A stretch of 64,000 nucleotides of DNA from Acanthococcus lagerstroemiae (taxonomy: Eukaryota; Arthropoda; Insecta; Hemiptera; Eriococcidae), in NCBI GenBank assembly GCA_031841125.1, contig CM063107.1, positions 67,281,814 through 67,345,813 of the forward strand, read 5' to 3'. The notes under the pieces were generated by a model. It had not been told where the DNA came from and did no database searches. It was given only the letters and a program-made list of their open reading frames with translations. Within the stretch, counting starts at the first letter, position 1, and every line of letters begins with the position of its first letter. Positions 10,205 through 20,560 of the stretch are shown here, one piece after another. Made by a program: the position numbers and the translations under genes.

Positions 10205-10601
10205 CAGTACTCCTACTGAGGACGTGAAATGTACAGGATAATTCGATCACTTCTCATTTTGGAGATAGAGAAGGTCTTGATACCAGACTCGGTCGAATGT
10301 CTGAGCTGAGTCAAGAAATACAGCACCATAGTACTCTTTACATAGCTATGAGGCGATGGACTTGACCAGTTGAATGCCGCACTAGGAATCAATATTGCTC
10401 ACCTGGAATGAGATCTTGCTCTAAGAGTAATGTTTTTAGTCGCTTGAGTAGCAACTTTTCAAACAGCTTTGATAAACCCGGTGAAAGGGAGGTCGGTCGA
10501 TACGACGCAGCAGAATCAGAGGATTTCCCTGGTTTGAGGACCATAATAATTTCTGCTATTTTCTGGACTTGAGGTACGTAGTAGAGTCTGAAGGCAGCAA
10601 A
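10205..10601 (-). pseudogene. Jockey-type reverse transcriptase fragment
   Basis: The minus-strand frame gives, from 10601 downward, FRLYYVPQVQKIAEIIMVLK, PGKS, SYRPTSLSPGLSKLFEKLLL, IPGEQY, then, after stops, HSTGQVHR and DSAQTFDRVWYQDLL. These are RT motifs 1-3 of Jockey-clade LINEs (KPGK, SYRP-SLLP-LSK-FEKLL, IP-HQFGFR, HST-QVHR, FLDV-QAFD-VWH). The first catalytic region is present with Asp of the FD motif visible as TFDRVW. At least two stops and one frameshift interrupt it, and the YADD and downstream domains are missing. It is a dead internal fragment. Confidence 0.85.
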
Positions 10602-13300
10602 CTCGTTTTAGATTCACAGCCATGGTTGACGATTTTCTGGTCGAAAACTGATTTTTTCCCCTTTACTCCGCAATTTGGGAAAGGCCAATGGGGATTCGCG
10701 GGGGACTTGTCCAGATAATGTGTTTCACATTCCAGCTTGCGTTCCTTTTCCCCTCTTAAGATCTATTATTGGCCGGACTAATTCTCGAATCTCGCACATG
10801 AAGCCGATGCGGTGTCGGTGCGAAGGCCGCAGAGTGAATGCGGTAACGCCTGATGGCGCCTCCGATTGTCGTCTAAATTTTAAGAACTATTGAAAAGGGC
10901 GGTCGTCGGTACGTACCAGGCACTTGTATTCTACTTTTTCATACAGATTCACTAAAATGTGTTTCTCTTGAACGATTTATCATCGGAGCAGAAACGAGAG
11001 GTCTTTATCCCCGGTAAATATAATAATAACGTAATATTGTCTTTGAGATTCGTAGACTAGATATGGCAAGACGTATTTTTCTGTAGTTTTGTCCGCGTAC
11101 TCGAGTTTCAATGGGCTGTGGCATCACGTCTTCTCACTGATTATCAGTTTTAGAAACCGGCGCTGTGTTATTACCAAAACATTCATCTTTTCTCGTTTTA
11201 ATACCGAAAAAAAAATCTCATTTTATACAGGTTGATGTACCGTCGAACTTGTCGTTATTTCTCGTTCGCGCTGATTAACTCGAATTAGTCTGTTATTACA
11301 CTTTTCTTCATCTTCCACGATTTTGTGTGGTCTTTCTTCATATTTCTTTTTCCCCCCGCTTTTTCCCTCTCTTTTTCAATTTCTTCCCAATTTTCTCGAA
11401 TTCAAAATTATACATTTTGAAGTAGAAATATTGGCTTGTAAACTGAATTGTATATGGTTAGTGGGTTGTGTACAATCGAATTTCCAATTTAGTGGTGAAT
11501 AATTTCACATGCTATGGATAACGAGTCGAATGAAAGCGCTCGTATTTTCTGAGATCACGTTATAGTGATTGTGGTTTTCTTGTACATCGTATAACCCAAC
11601 TCCGCATTATTGAAGTCCGGATGTTGATCTTTTCCATCGTACAATAGATAATCAGGCGTGTGTAAAGAAAAAAAATAATTTTCAGAAAATTAGCATATCA
11701 ATTTTCTGTTCTAACATGAGCAGGGCTCAATGGTGGCGATCTGTACTTTCCCCAGGAAGGGGGCATTTAATTTTAGATGAACAAGCAAGTAAGTTGTTTT
11801 TTTATCTCTAGCATTTTTCAAGTAGCGCCTTAATTCTTATTTTTTATACCTAATATGAAAGAAATGGTATTCAGCATAGATTTTCGAGAGAGAAGATTGA
11901 ACCCATCCACCGATATTTTAGGGAAGAGAGCTTCCACTTACCGCCACAGTAGTGACATGGCCGAAACCAGCCTACTTGTATCACGAGGGCAAACCAAAAT
12001 TCACAATGTAGTAAACTGCAAAGGTGATTTTTGTGAGTGTACGCGCATCTTGAAGACCAAACACTTGACTGAACTCCATCTTCTTACTTTTTGACCTCAC
12101 TCTCTTTTGCAGGCCAGCTTAATTACCTATTCTAATTTAAATCCGTTTTTAACAAACTAAAATGAATAGCAAATATTAAAAAAAATCAAAAAAATCTGAA
12201 CATATATTGAAGATTAGAAACATTTGTGGTAGAAGTAGGTGGGGGACGGGGGTGGGGTGGGGAGAAATCTTCTTTCAATAGAAATCAGTGCCATGTGTCG
12301 TATGTTTGTTGTCACTGCTGTTACTGTCCAATTTGAAATTTTTCCTCCAATTTGAATTTTGGTAGTTTGAAGGTTATGAAAATGTCGAAAGATTAAATCA
12401 AGCTCGTTCAATTTCAACTCTCATTTTGATGTTTGGGGCTTACACGAGAGTCAATATCGAAAATTTATCGCGTTGATGGAATTTCCAAATTAGGCGACCT
12501 CTCCTCTTCCCTTCCCCATTTCGATATTTGATTCGGTTTCCCGGGGGTCAATTTTAATCACTTCTGGAGCAGTTTGGGTTTTGAAACCTAAATCGGGAAT
12601 GCAAGAGGAATCTGAAGAAATTTTCGAATTCAGCAACTCAGAGCATTCTTATTCTTTATTCAATTTTCTGAAAATCAATTTTTAATTTTGGGGCCCAAAT
12701 CGCAGTTTAGTAAGAAAGCTCATAGAAGTTTTCGATTTCAGTGATGCGAAAAACTGCTTCTATTTTGATTTCTTATGAATTTTCCAAGAATAGAGGACTC
12801 TGAAAGTCAATTCAAGGTTTAAAGAATAATCTTCTGGTGAAATTTTCGAAATCAATGACCCAAAATTCCTATTTTAGTGATCTTTCCATAAAAAATCTAT
12901 TTCAAGTTTAGCTCCAGTCTTGCTTAATGGAATATATATTTTTTTTAACCGAAAAAGAAACGAGACCTTGCCGTCAGAGATGGCGAATCAAGGAAAAAAC
13001 TTTCATTTTTTCCCCATTCAGAATGGGCTCATCTTCATTCTTTGTGAAAAAGGAAAAAAAAAAGGAAAATGAGAGGGAATGCATTCCTCAGTCCAGCATA
13101 TCTACTTGCCTTTTGAAGATTCCAGTTTGTCCCACGTCGATCGGACTTTGGAATAAAAATTGATGCGAGGATTATCATTTTACAGTTTGTATAAAAAAGT
13201 AACGGTTAGTGTTTTTATTTTGACTGGCCGCTGTGTGATAATTTTTTTACCGCCCCCAAAAATATACGTAAAATAAATCCCACTTTATTCGTTTTCAATT
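10602..13300. other. No recognisable gene; diverged repeats
   Basis: About 2.7 kb. 10650-11700 appears low-copy. A 79-residue frame at 11855-12094 matches nothing I know. From about 12430 to 12900 there are loosely repeated modules of the form TTTTCGAxxTCAGCxAxxC followed by a CTATTTTxxTTxxT stretch, a very diverged tandem family with relatives near 35.4-35.6 kb. A G-rich run lies at 12239-12264. Confidence 0.5.
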
Positions 13301-13558
13301 TTTCATCCCCCAAGCACTCACATATGCGCACATGAGTATACCCTAATTTGGGAGGGTAAGCTGGAAGGATGTTAGGAATACTTGAGAGGAACACCCAACT
13401 TCCTTTACACACTAAGATGATCGTTGTTTACTCTTGGTAATATTTTTTTCTGAATCTCCTGTGATTCGTCTTTTAAGTTAGTTCCAATAGAATAAAAAAA
13501 AATAAATAAATAAACACACACCCTACAAAGTTTCAGGTTAATCGGTTTTTTTAGAGGA

Positions 13559-14009
13559 ATCCGTGCCACAAGCTTCTTTTCGTTCTTATGGGAAAAACAC
13601 ATGGAGTTTTGACTTTTGTTCCAGACTAAATTTCCCTCCTATATTCACCAGGACCAAAGCCCGTAAATTAAACAATAAAACATTCAGGGCGGGGGGCGCA
13701 AAATTTTTGAGAAAAATAAAAACGGATAGAACAAATCACAGGAAAAAAATGATAGGGATGAGAATGAACGAGGGCGCGTGAGAAAGATGAAATTAAGCGC
13801 TAGCAAAAAAATAGCAGTAAAAAATTAAAAAACATATATTGAGCATGGGGAGGGGTGCGTAGAAGAAAGGGCCCAGGGGCGCTAAGAGTCTTAATCCGGC
13901 CCTGAAAACATTTGCTATATAGGATTCAGCTTGTGACACTGGAAAATGGGTCTTTTGCTTTCAACTTTTAGAATTTAATAAAATGTTCAACTTTCTCAAA
14001 TTTTAGGCT
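13559..14009. repeat. 223-bp direct repeat, left copy (interrupted by a MITE)
   Basis: From ATCCGTGCCACAAGCT to CAAATTTTAGGCT. Removing the 220-bp MITE and one 8-bp duplication leaves 223 bp, exactly the length of the right copy at 15921-16143. The two differ at only two positions I could find (CTTCTT versus CTCCTT; CAACTTTC versus CAGCTTTC). Confidence 0.85.
13685..13904. mobile_element. 220-bp hAT MITE
   Basis: Starts CAGGGCGGGGGGCGC and ends CGGCCCTG, with a perfect 8-bp duplication AAAACATT (13677-13684, 13905-13912). The second copy of the host sequence at about 16036-16055 reads straight through (ATAAAACATTTGCTATATAG), which is the empty site. No coding capacity. Confidence 0.92.
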
Positions 14010-14102
14010 CTACATTTACATTTGTGTGTGAGGTGGCGCTACATGCACTGAGCGCTCAGACTTTGCAGTCCATTGCACTATTCCTCAAGTTGCTGTTAAG
14101 GA

Positions 14103-15080
14103 TCAGCTCAGTAGCCTCACTTTTAGAGCCAAAGTGAGAATTTTACTTAGCTCTATCCCTTTGACTTTACTGGGTGCTGGATATTCTAGCACCAATGCTT
14201 CGCGTCTTGTCCCGGCTATTGCTAGGCACCAACGTATGATATGGATCGAGGTTTCTTCCTCTTCTCCACAGTACCTACAGGAGCCGCTTCTTACCACTCC
14301 TATTTTATACCACATGTGTTTTGTGGCCCCATGACCGGTTAGTAGTCCGACCATGAGCCTTGCATGTTTCCTGTCGAGCCCTAATAGGAACTTGGCATAC
14401 TTACTGGGGGTGTCCCCTATCAGTGTTTTACTGACGTTCATGCCACTGGCCAACCGACAGTGCATTTCCGTCTGCTTGCTTATCCAAGCCTTTACTTTGG
14501 ATTTTATGACGCTGTATGCTACAGGAAAACACGGCCTGGGCGTTGCCAGTTCCTTTTTGGGGCCCTCCTTCGCTAGCTTGCCAGCGATCATGTTCCCTTT
14601 TATGCCGCGGTGTCCCGGTGTCTATTGTATGGTGACACGGTTCTCCTGAGCAAGGGTGTATAATTTGTTAACACACTCCGTCACCACCAGGGATGTAGTT
14701 TGGTGTGACAATAGTGCCTTAATAGCCGATTGACTGTCTGTACAGATATGGATGTGCTTATTAACAAGGCCCTTCTGCTGGCTTCTCTCAATGGCCACCG
14801 TGATCGCCATTATCTCCGCTTGGAGGATAGTGACGCCCTCGCCCCGTGTCACTGAACAGTCGTCAGCGCCTTTTGCATTCGTGATTCCGATTCCTACACT
14901 TTGGTCATACTTAGAGGCATCTGCAAACCACACATTCTCCTTTTTTCCGAGAATGCTTGGCAACCTCTTTTCCCAAGCCTCCCGTGTGGGTATCAGCGCA
15001 CGGTATGGTTTGTCAAAGAAATGTTCCATCGCAATTTTATCCTTTGGCATCCCAAAGCATTTGTCTATCGTCTTGGCCAT
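14103..15080 (-). pseudogene. LINE RNase H domain and C-terminal knuckle
   Basis: Continues the RT after a frameshift. WFADASK (about residue 51-57 of the segment from 15080), ILQAEIMAITVAIE and ICTDSQSAIKAL are RNase H motifs carrying the first three catalytic acids (D, E, D). After VTIQ a TAG stop replaces the expected Trp of the WxPGH motif, then PGHRGIKGN follows. The last catalytic Asp is replaced (GNMIAGKLAKEG instead of GNE-AD-LA). A short C-terminal region has CRYCGEEEETSIHIIRWC, a CCHC-type knuckle common at the end of these LINEs. RNase H would remove template RNA during second-strand synthesis; this copy could not. Confidence 0.88.
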
Positions 15081-15917
15081 CTCCCATATCCTTCCGTGGC
15101 CTGTCTTATGGACCCGAAGGTTTGGTTGACCCAGACGATAAGCCCCATTATCGCCGCTGCTTCTATAGCAGTGTGAAGTGGTGGCAAGTTCAGAAGCCTT
15201 TCTATTGCCTTTGTCGGCACTTTACTCATTGCTCCCGTTGTCATCACGCACGCGAGCCTTTGCAGGTGGTCTAGTTCCTCTCTGACGTTGGCCCACCATA
15301 CAATGGCCGCATATGTGATTCTGGGGCGTATTACAACGGTATATATCCAGTGCATCATTTTGGGAGAGAGTCCCCAGGTCCTGCCGACATAGGTGCGGCA
15401 AGCCCAAAGAGCCTCAGTCCCTTTTCTTATTTTATCTGAAACGTGATCCCTCCAGGAGAGTTTTTCGTCAAGGTATACTCCTAAGTACTTCACCTTTCCT
15501 GTGAGGGCTAACGGTCTTCCCTTGTATTGCACCTTGATCAACTCCTTGCCTTTCCTTTTACGAGTGAAAAGAGTGATCTCCGTTTTGTCCGGGTTTATCG
15601 ATAACCCCTTTTTCGCACACCATTTTTCCACACATCGGAGTCCCCACTGCGTTATCTCCGCGATGGTTCCCGGAAATTTGCCGGTTACCACCACAACCAA
15701 ATCGTCAGCGTAGCCTTGTGTGTATATTTTTTGCCCATTTATCTCCTCCAGCAAGCTGTCCACCACCAGGCTCCACAGTAGGGGAGAGAGTACTCCCCCT
15801 TATGGGCAGCCCCTGATGGTAGTTGCATGGATCCGTTCTTGTTGGTATGTTATCCGGATCTCCCTGCCTTTTAGCATAGATACAATCCAGTTTATTAAGC
15901 TTTCCTTCACTTCCCTT
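15065..15917 (-). pseudogene. LINE reverse transcriptase, C-terminal half
   Basis: From 15917 downward the frame gives VKESLINWIVSMLKGREIRI, then IRGCP followed by a stop where the invariant Gln of GCPQG should be (codon TAA at 15800-15802), then GGVLSPLLWSLVVDSLLEEI. GYADDLVVVV at about 15717-15688 is the catalytic YADD. Thumb and connector motifs follow: KTEITLFTRK, VKYLGVYLDEKLSW, PRITYAAIVWW, LQRLACVMTTGAM. This is the Jockey/I superfamily pattern, and the attached RNase H favours an I-like or related clade. The stop at GCPQG and the shift of frame near 15090 inactivate it. Confidence 0.9.
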
Positions 15918-15920
15918 TCC

Positions 15921-16143
15921 ATCCGTGCCACAAGCTCCTTTTCGTTCTTATGGGAAAAACACATGGAGTTTTGACTTTTGTTCCAGACTAAATTTCCCTC
16001 CTATATTCACCAGGACCAAAGCCCGTAAATTAAACAATAAAACATTTGCTATATAGGATTCAGCTTGTGACACTGGAAAATGGGTCTTTTGCTTTCAACT
16101 TTTAGAATTTAATAAAATGTTCAGCTTTCTCAAATTTTAGGCT
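15921..16143. repeat. 223-bp direct repeat, right copy
   Basis: Intact counterpart of the left repeat. It continues without a break into the rest of the reversed core (GTAGGTCAAACAGAG), so the core was continuous before the LINE inserted. Confidence 0.85.
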
Positions 16144-16378
16144 GTAGGTCAAACAGAGAATTTAGTAAAAACAGAACAGTCATTGAAATTCGAAATTCAA
16201 CGGCTGCTACCGACTTTCAGATTTTCGAAGTGTCTTCCACATTTCTAATTTGTGTCAACCTTTCAGGTAACGTTTTCGATACTCAGCTTGAAATCTTCGG
16301 CTTTTGACTGACTAGTCTCTGACAGGAGTCCAGGGTACTCCATTTTCAGAAACGAAATTTGACTTCTAAATCGAGAAT

Positions 16379-17851
16379 CAACAGTCGAGAATCGAGGTAC
16401 GGACAAGTCGAAGCTACACCCGGTGGCAATCGTTGCTGGCGGCCTACCGCGGTAATTACACGAGCAGAACCGCCATAAACTCGAACTGTTTGCATACAGT
16501 TCGTTAAAAAATATTAAAAACCGACTGACGATAATTTAAAACATTAGAGAAAAAAATTTATGTAGTTGGAACTCAGGAAAACCATTATATTTTATTGATT
16601 ATCGCCACACAGTTTCCCAGATCAGCCGAAAGTGGGATATTTGAAGTTGATTCAATAAACGAGTTCGAATAACCAGTTTTCGATGCACAGCATTCGGGAT
16701 CGAAACTCCACCGTTCCTCGGATACGGATTTTGCCCGAATATATATAATTTTTATTAAACGTTTGCATCGAGGTGCATTTTATTGAATGGATGTAGTAAA
16801 AGTTAAAGTTACTATATATCTCAATACAATCGTGGTTCTTCGTATCGTTCGCTGTATTATACGTTTTCACAAAACTAGTTTCCAGTTTCCATTTCCATCT
16901 TTGAAAATTTGATTTCGGGCTGCCGGCGAAACTGCAGAACTAATAATTAAATTTTTTCGTGGCTGTTTATATAATCATTCAATATTGAGTTACGAATTTA
17001 TTTGGGTGAGAAAGGTATTATAAATTCTGGCAGTGACAGCGATTTTAATTATTTCGTATGTATATTCGAATTAGGTCACTATAATTTATAAATTTACATC
17101 GAAGGAACAAAAAGTATTGGAGAAGACAAACGGTGGACTTTTCGGCTTCTTAATTATAAATTACTTCGTTAAAATTCCGCAACTTCTTGCCAGTTATTAG
17201 ATACGGAGAAGCGTAGTGGACGCGGTTTCGATATCGTGATTTGAGGATTTTTAAAAACTGCCGGCCATCGTTAAAACGCTAATTCATCATTTTAAAGGCG
17301 AGGGATAATGGTTTTTGTAGCGATCATACCTCACATATCCGATTCACGAGATAATGGGCCCATATGTGTTAGGCTAATGAAAGCAATCATTCTGATAACG
17401 TACAATTTATGGCAATGCGAACGTCATTCAAAGATCTTTGGTTCATCTCATTCGCACAGTTCGCTCTCTCATCTCGGCGAAGTTTTAATAATCTCCTTCA
17501 CATTACGGTAGATGAATATGAGCTTTGAATCTGCATCCAACAAAACTGAGAATTCGAAAGTTGGCGGGAATTTTACAGAGTCATTTGGTGACAAAGACTA
17601 CATTCCAGCTCTTATTATGGTTTAAAAATGTTCAAAATTTGCACGAAAAATAAAATGTTGAGGATGTTTGACACTCAAACGGGCTCGAACATTGCCCAAG
17701 GAAGTGAGCCCGCTTAGCCTATACTAAATTGTTTACTCGCAAAAGAAAATGTCTACTTGTGAAATTTCCTATTAAAAATCGCTTTTGGCGATCCTTATCG
17801 ATCCAAGGGTTCTGAATGTGTATTGAAAACTATACACTGAGAATTCCTGAA
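16379..17851. other. No recognisable gene
   Basis: About 1.5 kb of apparently low-copy AT-rich DNA. Short frames on either strand give products with no recognisable motif. No repeats with clear ends were found. Confidence 0.5.
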
Positions 17852-17859
17852 AGTCGGAC

Positions 17860-18136
17860 TAGTGGCGGATCTGTGGGGGGGGGGGGGGGGTTGAACACTC
17901 CCTTCGGGCTGAAGAAGAAGCAAGGGACATTGCGAATTTTGAGTTTTCTCCTGTTTTTGAGTATCTGCAGCATGCTACAGTCTACAATGTTCATTTCGAA
18001 ACGATTTTATCACATTACGAAACTTGCCTTTAGACGTTATTTAAAATGACATCCATCTCGGTTTTTTAGGGGGCAGAGGTGGAAAAAGTTTTGTTTTCAA
18101 ACCCCTCTCCTTAGAAAATTTCTAGATCCGCCACCG
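17860..18136. mobile_element. hAT MITE, CAGTGGCGGATCTA family, copy 1
   Basis: 277 bp starting TAGTGGCGGATCTG and ending TAGATCCGCCACCG, with a perfect 8-bp duplication AGTCGGAC (17852-17859, 18137-18144). It has a long G-tract, then CTTCGGGCTGAAGAAG and CTGTTTTTGAGTATCTGCAG. The whole element is clearly homologous to 44079-44354. Confidence 0.92.
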
Positions 18137-18374
18137 AGTCGGACGGATGAGTTTCTGAGTTTTCACTCCACTGACAAATTTTTAGCTTGCATAATACTGA
18201 TTACATCAACATGCAAGGGCACCATTTGGCATTTGGTTAGAGCTTACAATAAGTATTGAGGATACTGTATAAATTATGCAGGGGAAAGGACCACAAGAGT
18301 GCGCATGGCTGATTTTTCGATAAACTGCGCCTGAATCTACAGCCGGGCCGCGCTTCCTTCGCCCCTCATTTCCT

Positions 18375-18650
18375 AGTCTTGGTACGTGTGGTGACGCAGG
18401 ATGGTGGTGACGGCTGGCAGAACCCTGCCGACGGGAAGGGGGCAGCAGCAGCTACAGCAGCTCTAGGATGGTACAGAGTTGTGTCGAGTGTGAGCCGAGC
18501 TTTGTTCGTCGGTCCTCTGCCTCGACTATTGCATCTCCATCTTCTTCATGATGGTTGAGATAAACGCCGACATCATCCGCTTTCACTCTTAGCATTTCTG
18601 GAATCAAGATGTCCGGCACGAGATGGTCAACCTTACCGTCGCTGTAAGGC
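18375..18650 (-). pseudogene. R1-like LINE 3' remnant (decayed)
   Basis: On the minus strand this segment aligns by eye with the plus strand at about 61040-61320: ATCATGAAG, GATGGAGATGCA, GAGGCAGAG, CAAAGCTCGGC and CCATCCTAG blocks follow one another in the same order. The 61-kb copy reads as the C-terminal R1-like sequence. Here the frame is lost. It is the most decayed member of the four R1-like 3' ends in the window. Confidence 0.5.
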
Positions 18651-18654
18651 CTAT

Positions 18655-20120
18655 GTTAAAGTTTTGCAGTTTATGAGCTTATTTTCGACCCCCTCCCCTC
18701 TCTCTCTGTCTCTCTCCCGTTCTGAAGGGTTAATCGGAAGAGGCAATTTTACGTAAAATTTAGTGTAAATTAATTTTGCCGTGTTCATGTTTGCAGTACG
18801 ACTTACGGTTGAAAAGTTATCGTGATAAAATTGAGAAAGGGGACACTTCTCTTCGGGGTGGGGGGTCGGCGTGATATCAGAGGTTGGCAAAGTTTCTTCA
18901 AATATTCCTTAGGGTCTTGACTACAAATGCACTTAGTAGAGTTCCTTTGCATAGAGAAATTTACGGTTTATTCAACCAGCACCCGGACCTCTTTAACCCT
19001 GGCATATTTAGGAAATCAACTTACATTTCTGGATATCAAAGGTCCCCCCCCCCTTTGATGTCTCGATCTCGGCGTCCAGATGAGCCGCAAAAGAGTCCCC
19101 GAGCTTCCTTCGGCCCTAAGTTCCCCAAATGGGAACGTCTGCATTTATGGGCTCATTTTTGACCCCCTGTTTCGTAGGGCTCGAAGAGATACGAAAAATT
19201 TGAAGAGGCCATTTTTACGTGACATTTCAGGTAGATTAATTCTGCCATGTACATATTTGCAGTCCGAATTACGGTTAAGAAATCATTGTGGAAAAACTGA
19301 GGAAGGGCGCACTTGTGTCCCCCGAGGGAGGCTCAAAATGGTCTCTAGATAGGGCTGGCAACATTTCTTAAAATGTGTATGTCTCTATCGAAAAGGCCCA
19401 CTTTGTCGATCTTAGTTCTAGCTGTGGAGCCGTTTTTCTGAGTAGTGGCGAAGCACGCTCCCGAACATTCGAGATAAGCGAAGAAAGATCGACACGTTTC
19501 GAGGAGCAGAATAGAAGTTCGATAACGAGAGCGATAAGGAGTTTCACCGATAACGCCAGGATATATAAACGCCGCTGGCCAACGCCGTATAGTCTAGTTT
19601 TACGAGCGATAAACTGTGCGTTTTCAAAGCGATCTAGCTACTGTTTTCGTGCGTTTGTATTAGTGTGACATTAAAAGTTTTTAGTACTGTGTTCTGTGCG
19701 TTTTTTGTTGCGAATCTTGTTACAGTATTGACCAAAAAATCGATGTTTGGGTTTTAGCGTTTCAGGTAATAAAAACCCTGCGCTTTCATTTCCACTTTGC
19801 CGTTTTTATCTCACTCCATTCCAGTTCCAGAGTATGAAATGCATAGAAACAGGAAGGGCCCAGGTTCTTAATTCCGCTTTTTTTTTTTTTTTTTTTTCAA
19901 ATGAAGTTTTCACATTTGATCATTTCGCGAACTTTCAAACGCGTTTTTCTCAAAATATAACTTTTCTGTAGCTCCACTTCAAAAATCCAAAAAATATCTT
20001 CCTATATCACGCTACAGGGCTGGTTAAGGTCTCATATAACTTCCTGCCATTAACTCTATACTGACAAGGTAGACCCTTTCGATAAAGACGTACACAAATA
20101 TTCTTTCGGGTCTTAATTAT
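18655..20120 (+). repeat. Diverged repeat family, two to three modules
   Basis: A module of roughly 250-300 bp, containing TTTATGxGCTxATTTTxGACC, TTAATTxTGCC and TTTGCAGTxCGAxTTACGGTT, occurs at 18660-18900 and again at 19135-19365. Each is followed by GGCAAxxTTTCTT. A related tail (AATATTCxTTxGGGTCTT, then CCTTTGCAT) follows at 18900-18955 and 20095-20150. The modules are too diverged to define ends. The promoter-like block at 19455-19690 lies between the second module and the last tail. Confidence 0.55.
19455..19690 (+). promoter_or_regulatory. Promoter-like block: heat-shock-type elements and TATA box
   Basis: CGAACATTCGAGAT at 19462-19475 is a good three-unit heat-shock element (alternating GAA/TTC at 5-bp steps). 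Partial units follow (TTTCGAGGAG, GAAGTTCGA). TATATAAA is at 19562-19569, about 90 bp downstream. The following 100 bp are free of ATG until the GATGTTTGGG at 19742 and look like a 5' leader. No coding sequence with recognisable homology follows. It could be the captured promoter of a heat-shock gene or the U3/R region of a solo LTR; I could not find LTR ends with a target duplication. Confidence 0.35.
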
Positions 20121-20454
20121 AAACGTGTCAAGCGGTACCTTTGCATCAGAAAATGCGAGGTGCCCACCATACTATGCAGTTAGCATCCCGACTGAAGTGC
20201 GAATTCGTCACAAGACACTTTCTCATGAACAGTACATACTTGTGAGAAAATTGTATTACGATGAATTTGATTTCTTTCACGATTTTGATTACCGTTTCGA
20301 AACCTTTTCTGCGCCCCAAGCGGAGCTCCTGATTACCTCTTCATCCTTCGAAAAGGATAACGGAAAAGTGTTTCTTAGTGAGGGGGGGAGGGGGTTGTCG
20401 CTTTCTATCATCGAGATACAAGAACAGGCTTCTCTAGACGAAAAGCTAGATAGA

Positions 20455-20560
20455 AATACTGTGTTTCTTAGGGTGTGCTAATTCACTTTTTTTTCGGCTG
20501 TAACGCATCTTCAGCGGAATTCCCTACCATTTCTTTTTATTAGTCCTGTATTTATAGTAA
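20455..20560 (+). repeat. Repeat shared with the Penelope-like element's 5' flank
   Basis: CTTAGGGTGTGCTAATTCAC, then CGGCTGTAACGC, CTTCAGCGGAATTCCCTACC and TTATTAGTCCT. The same order is found at 23480-23585 just ahead of the Penelope-like RT (TTTAGGGTGTGCCAATACAC and following). It is probably the 5' untranslated or pLTR part of a second, otherwise lost copy. Confidence 0.55.

Larger units (their letters stand above)
14010..15920 (-). mobile_element. 5'-truncated LINE with RT and RNase H, 223-bp flanking duplication
   Basis: Minus-strand LINE whose 3' end lies at the left in a short repeated tail (TTTACATTTACATTTG on the plus strand, about 14012-14030). Coding runs from 15917 down to 14103: C-terminal half of RT, RNase H, and a C-terminal Cys/His knuckle. 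It begins mid-RT, so it is 5' truncated. Flanking 223-bp direct repeats that are nearly identical fit an unusually long target-site duplication and a recent insertion. The coding lesions (two stops and one frameshift) are few, which agrees. Confidence 0.8.
13304..16378 (-). mobile_element. Composite core, copy B, reversed and interrupted
   Basis: Reverse-orientation copy of the core found in composites A and C. It starts at the CCCCCAAGCACTCAC block (13306) and ends in TTTTCAGAAACGAAATTTGA (about 16350-16370), which is the last few bases of the left MITE arm. The right MITE arm is lost. It lacks the 104-bp MITE of copy A, so it preserves the empty site, and it lacks the Harbinger insertion of copy C. 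It has received two insertions of its own: a LINE at 14010-15920 and, inside the left duplication, a 220-bp hAT MITE at 13685-13904. Confidence 0.75.

Noticed and set aside
14134..15974. Several 60-125-residue plus-strand frames over the 14-16 kb LINE
   Set aside because: Antisense shadows of RT and RNase H, which are clearly encoded on the minus strand.
19375..19740. Solo LTR of a Gypsy- or BEL-type retrotransposon
   Set aside because: No TG...CA ends with a 4-6 bp duplication could be found, so only a promoter-like block is reported.
20125..20481. 118-residue plus-strand frame
   Set aside because: Begins in a diverged repeat tail shared with 18.9 kb and ends in the Penelope-associated repeat; no motif was recognised.
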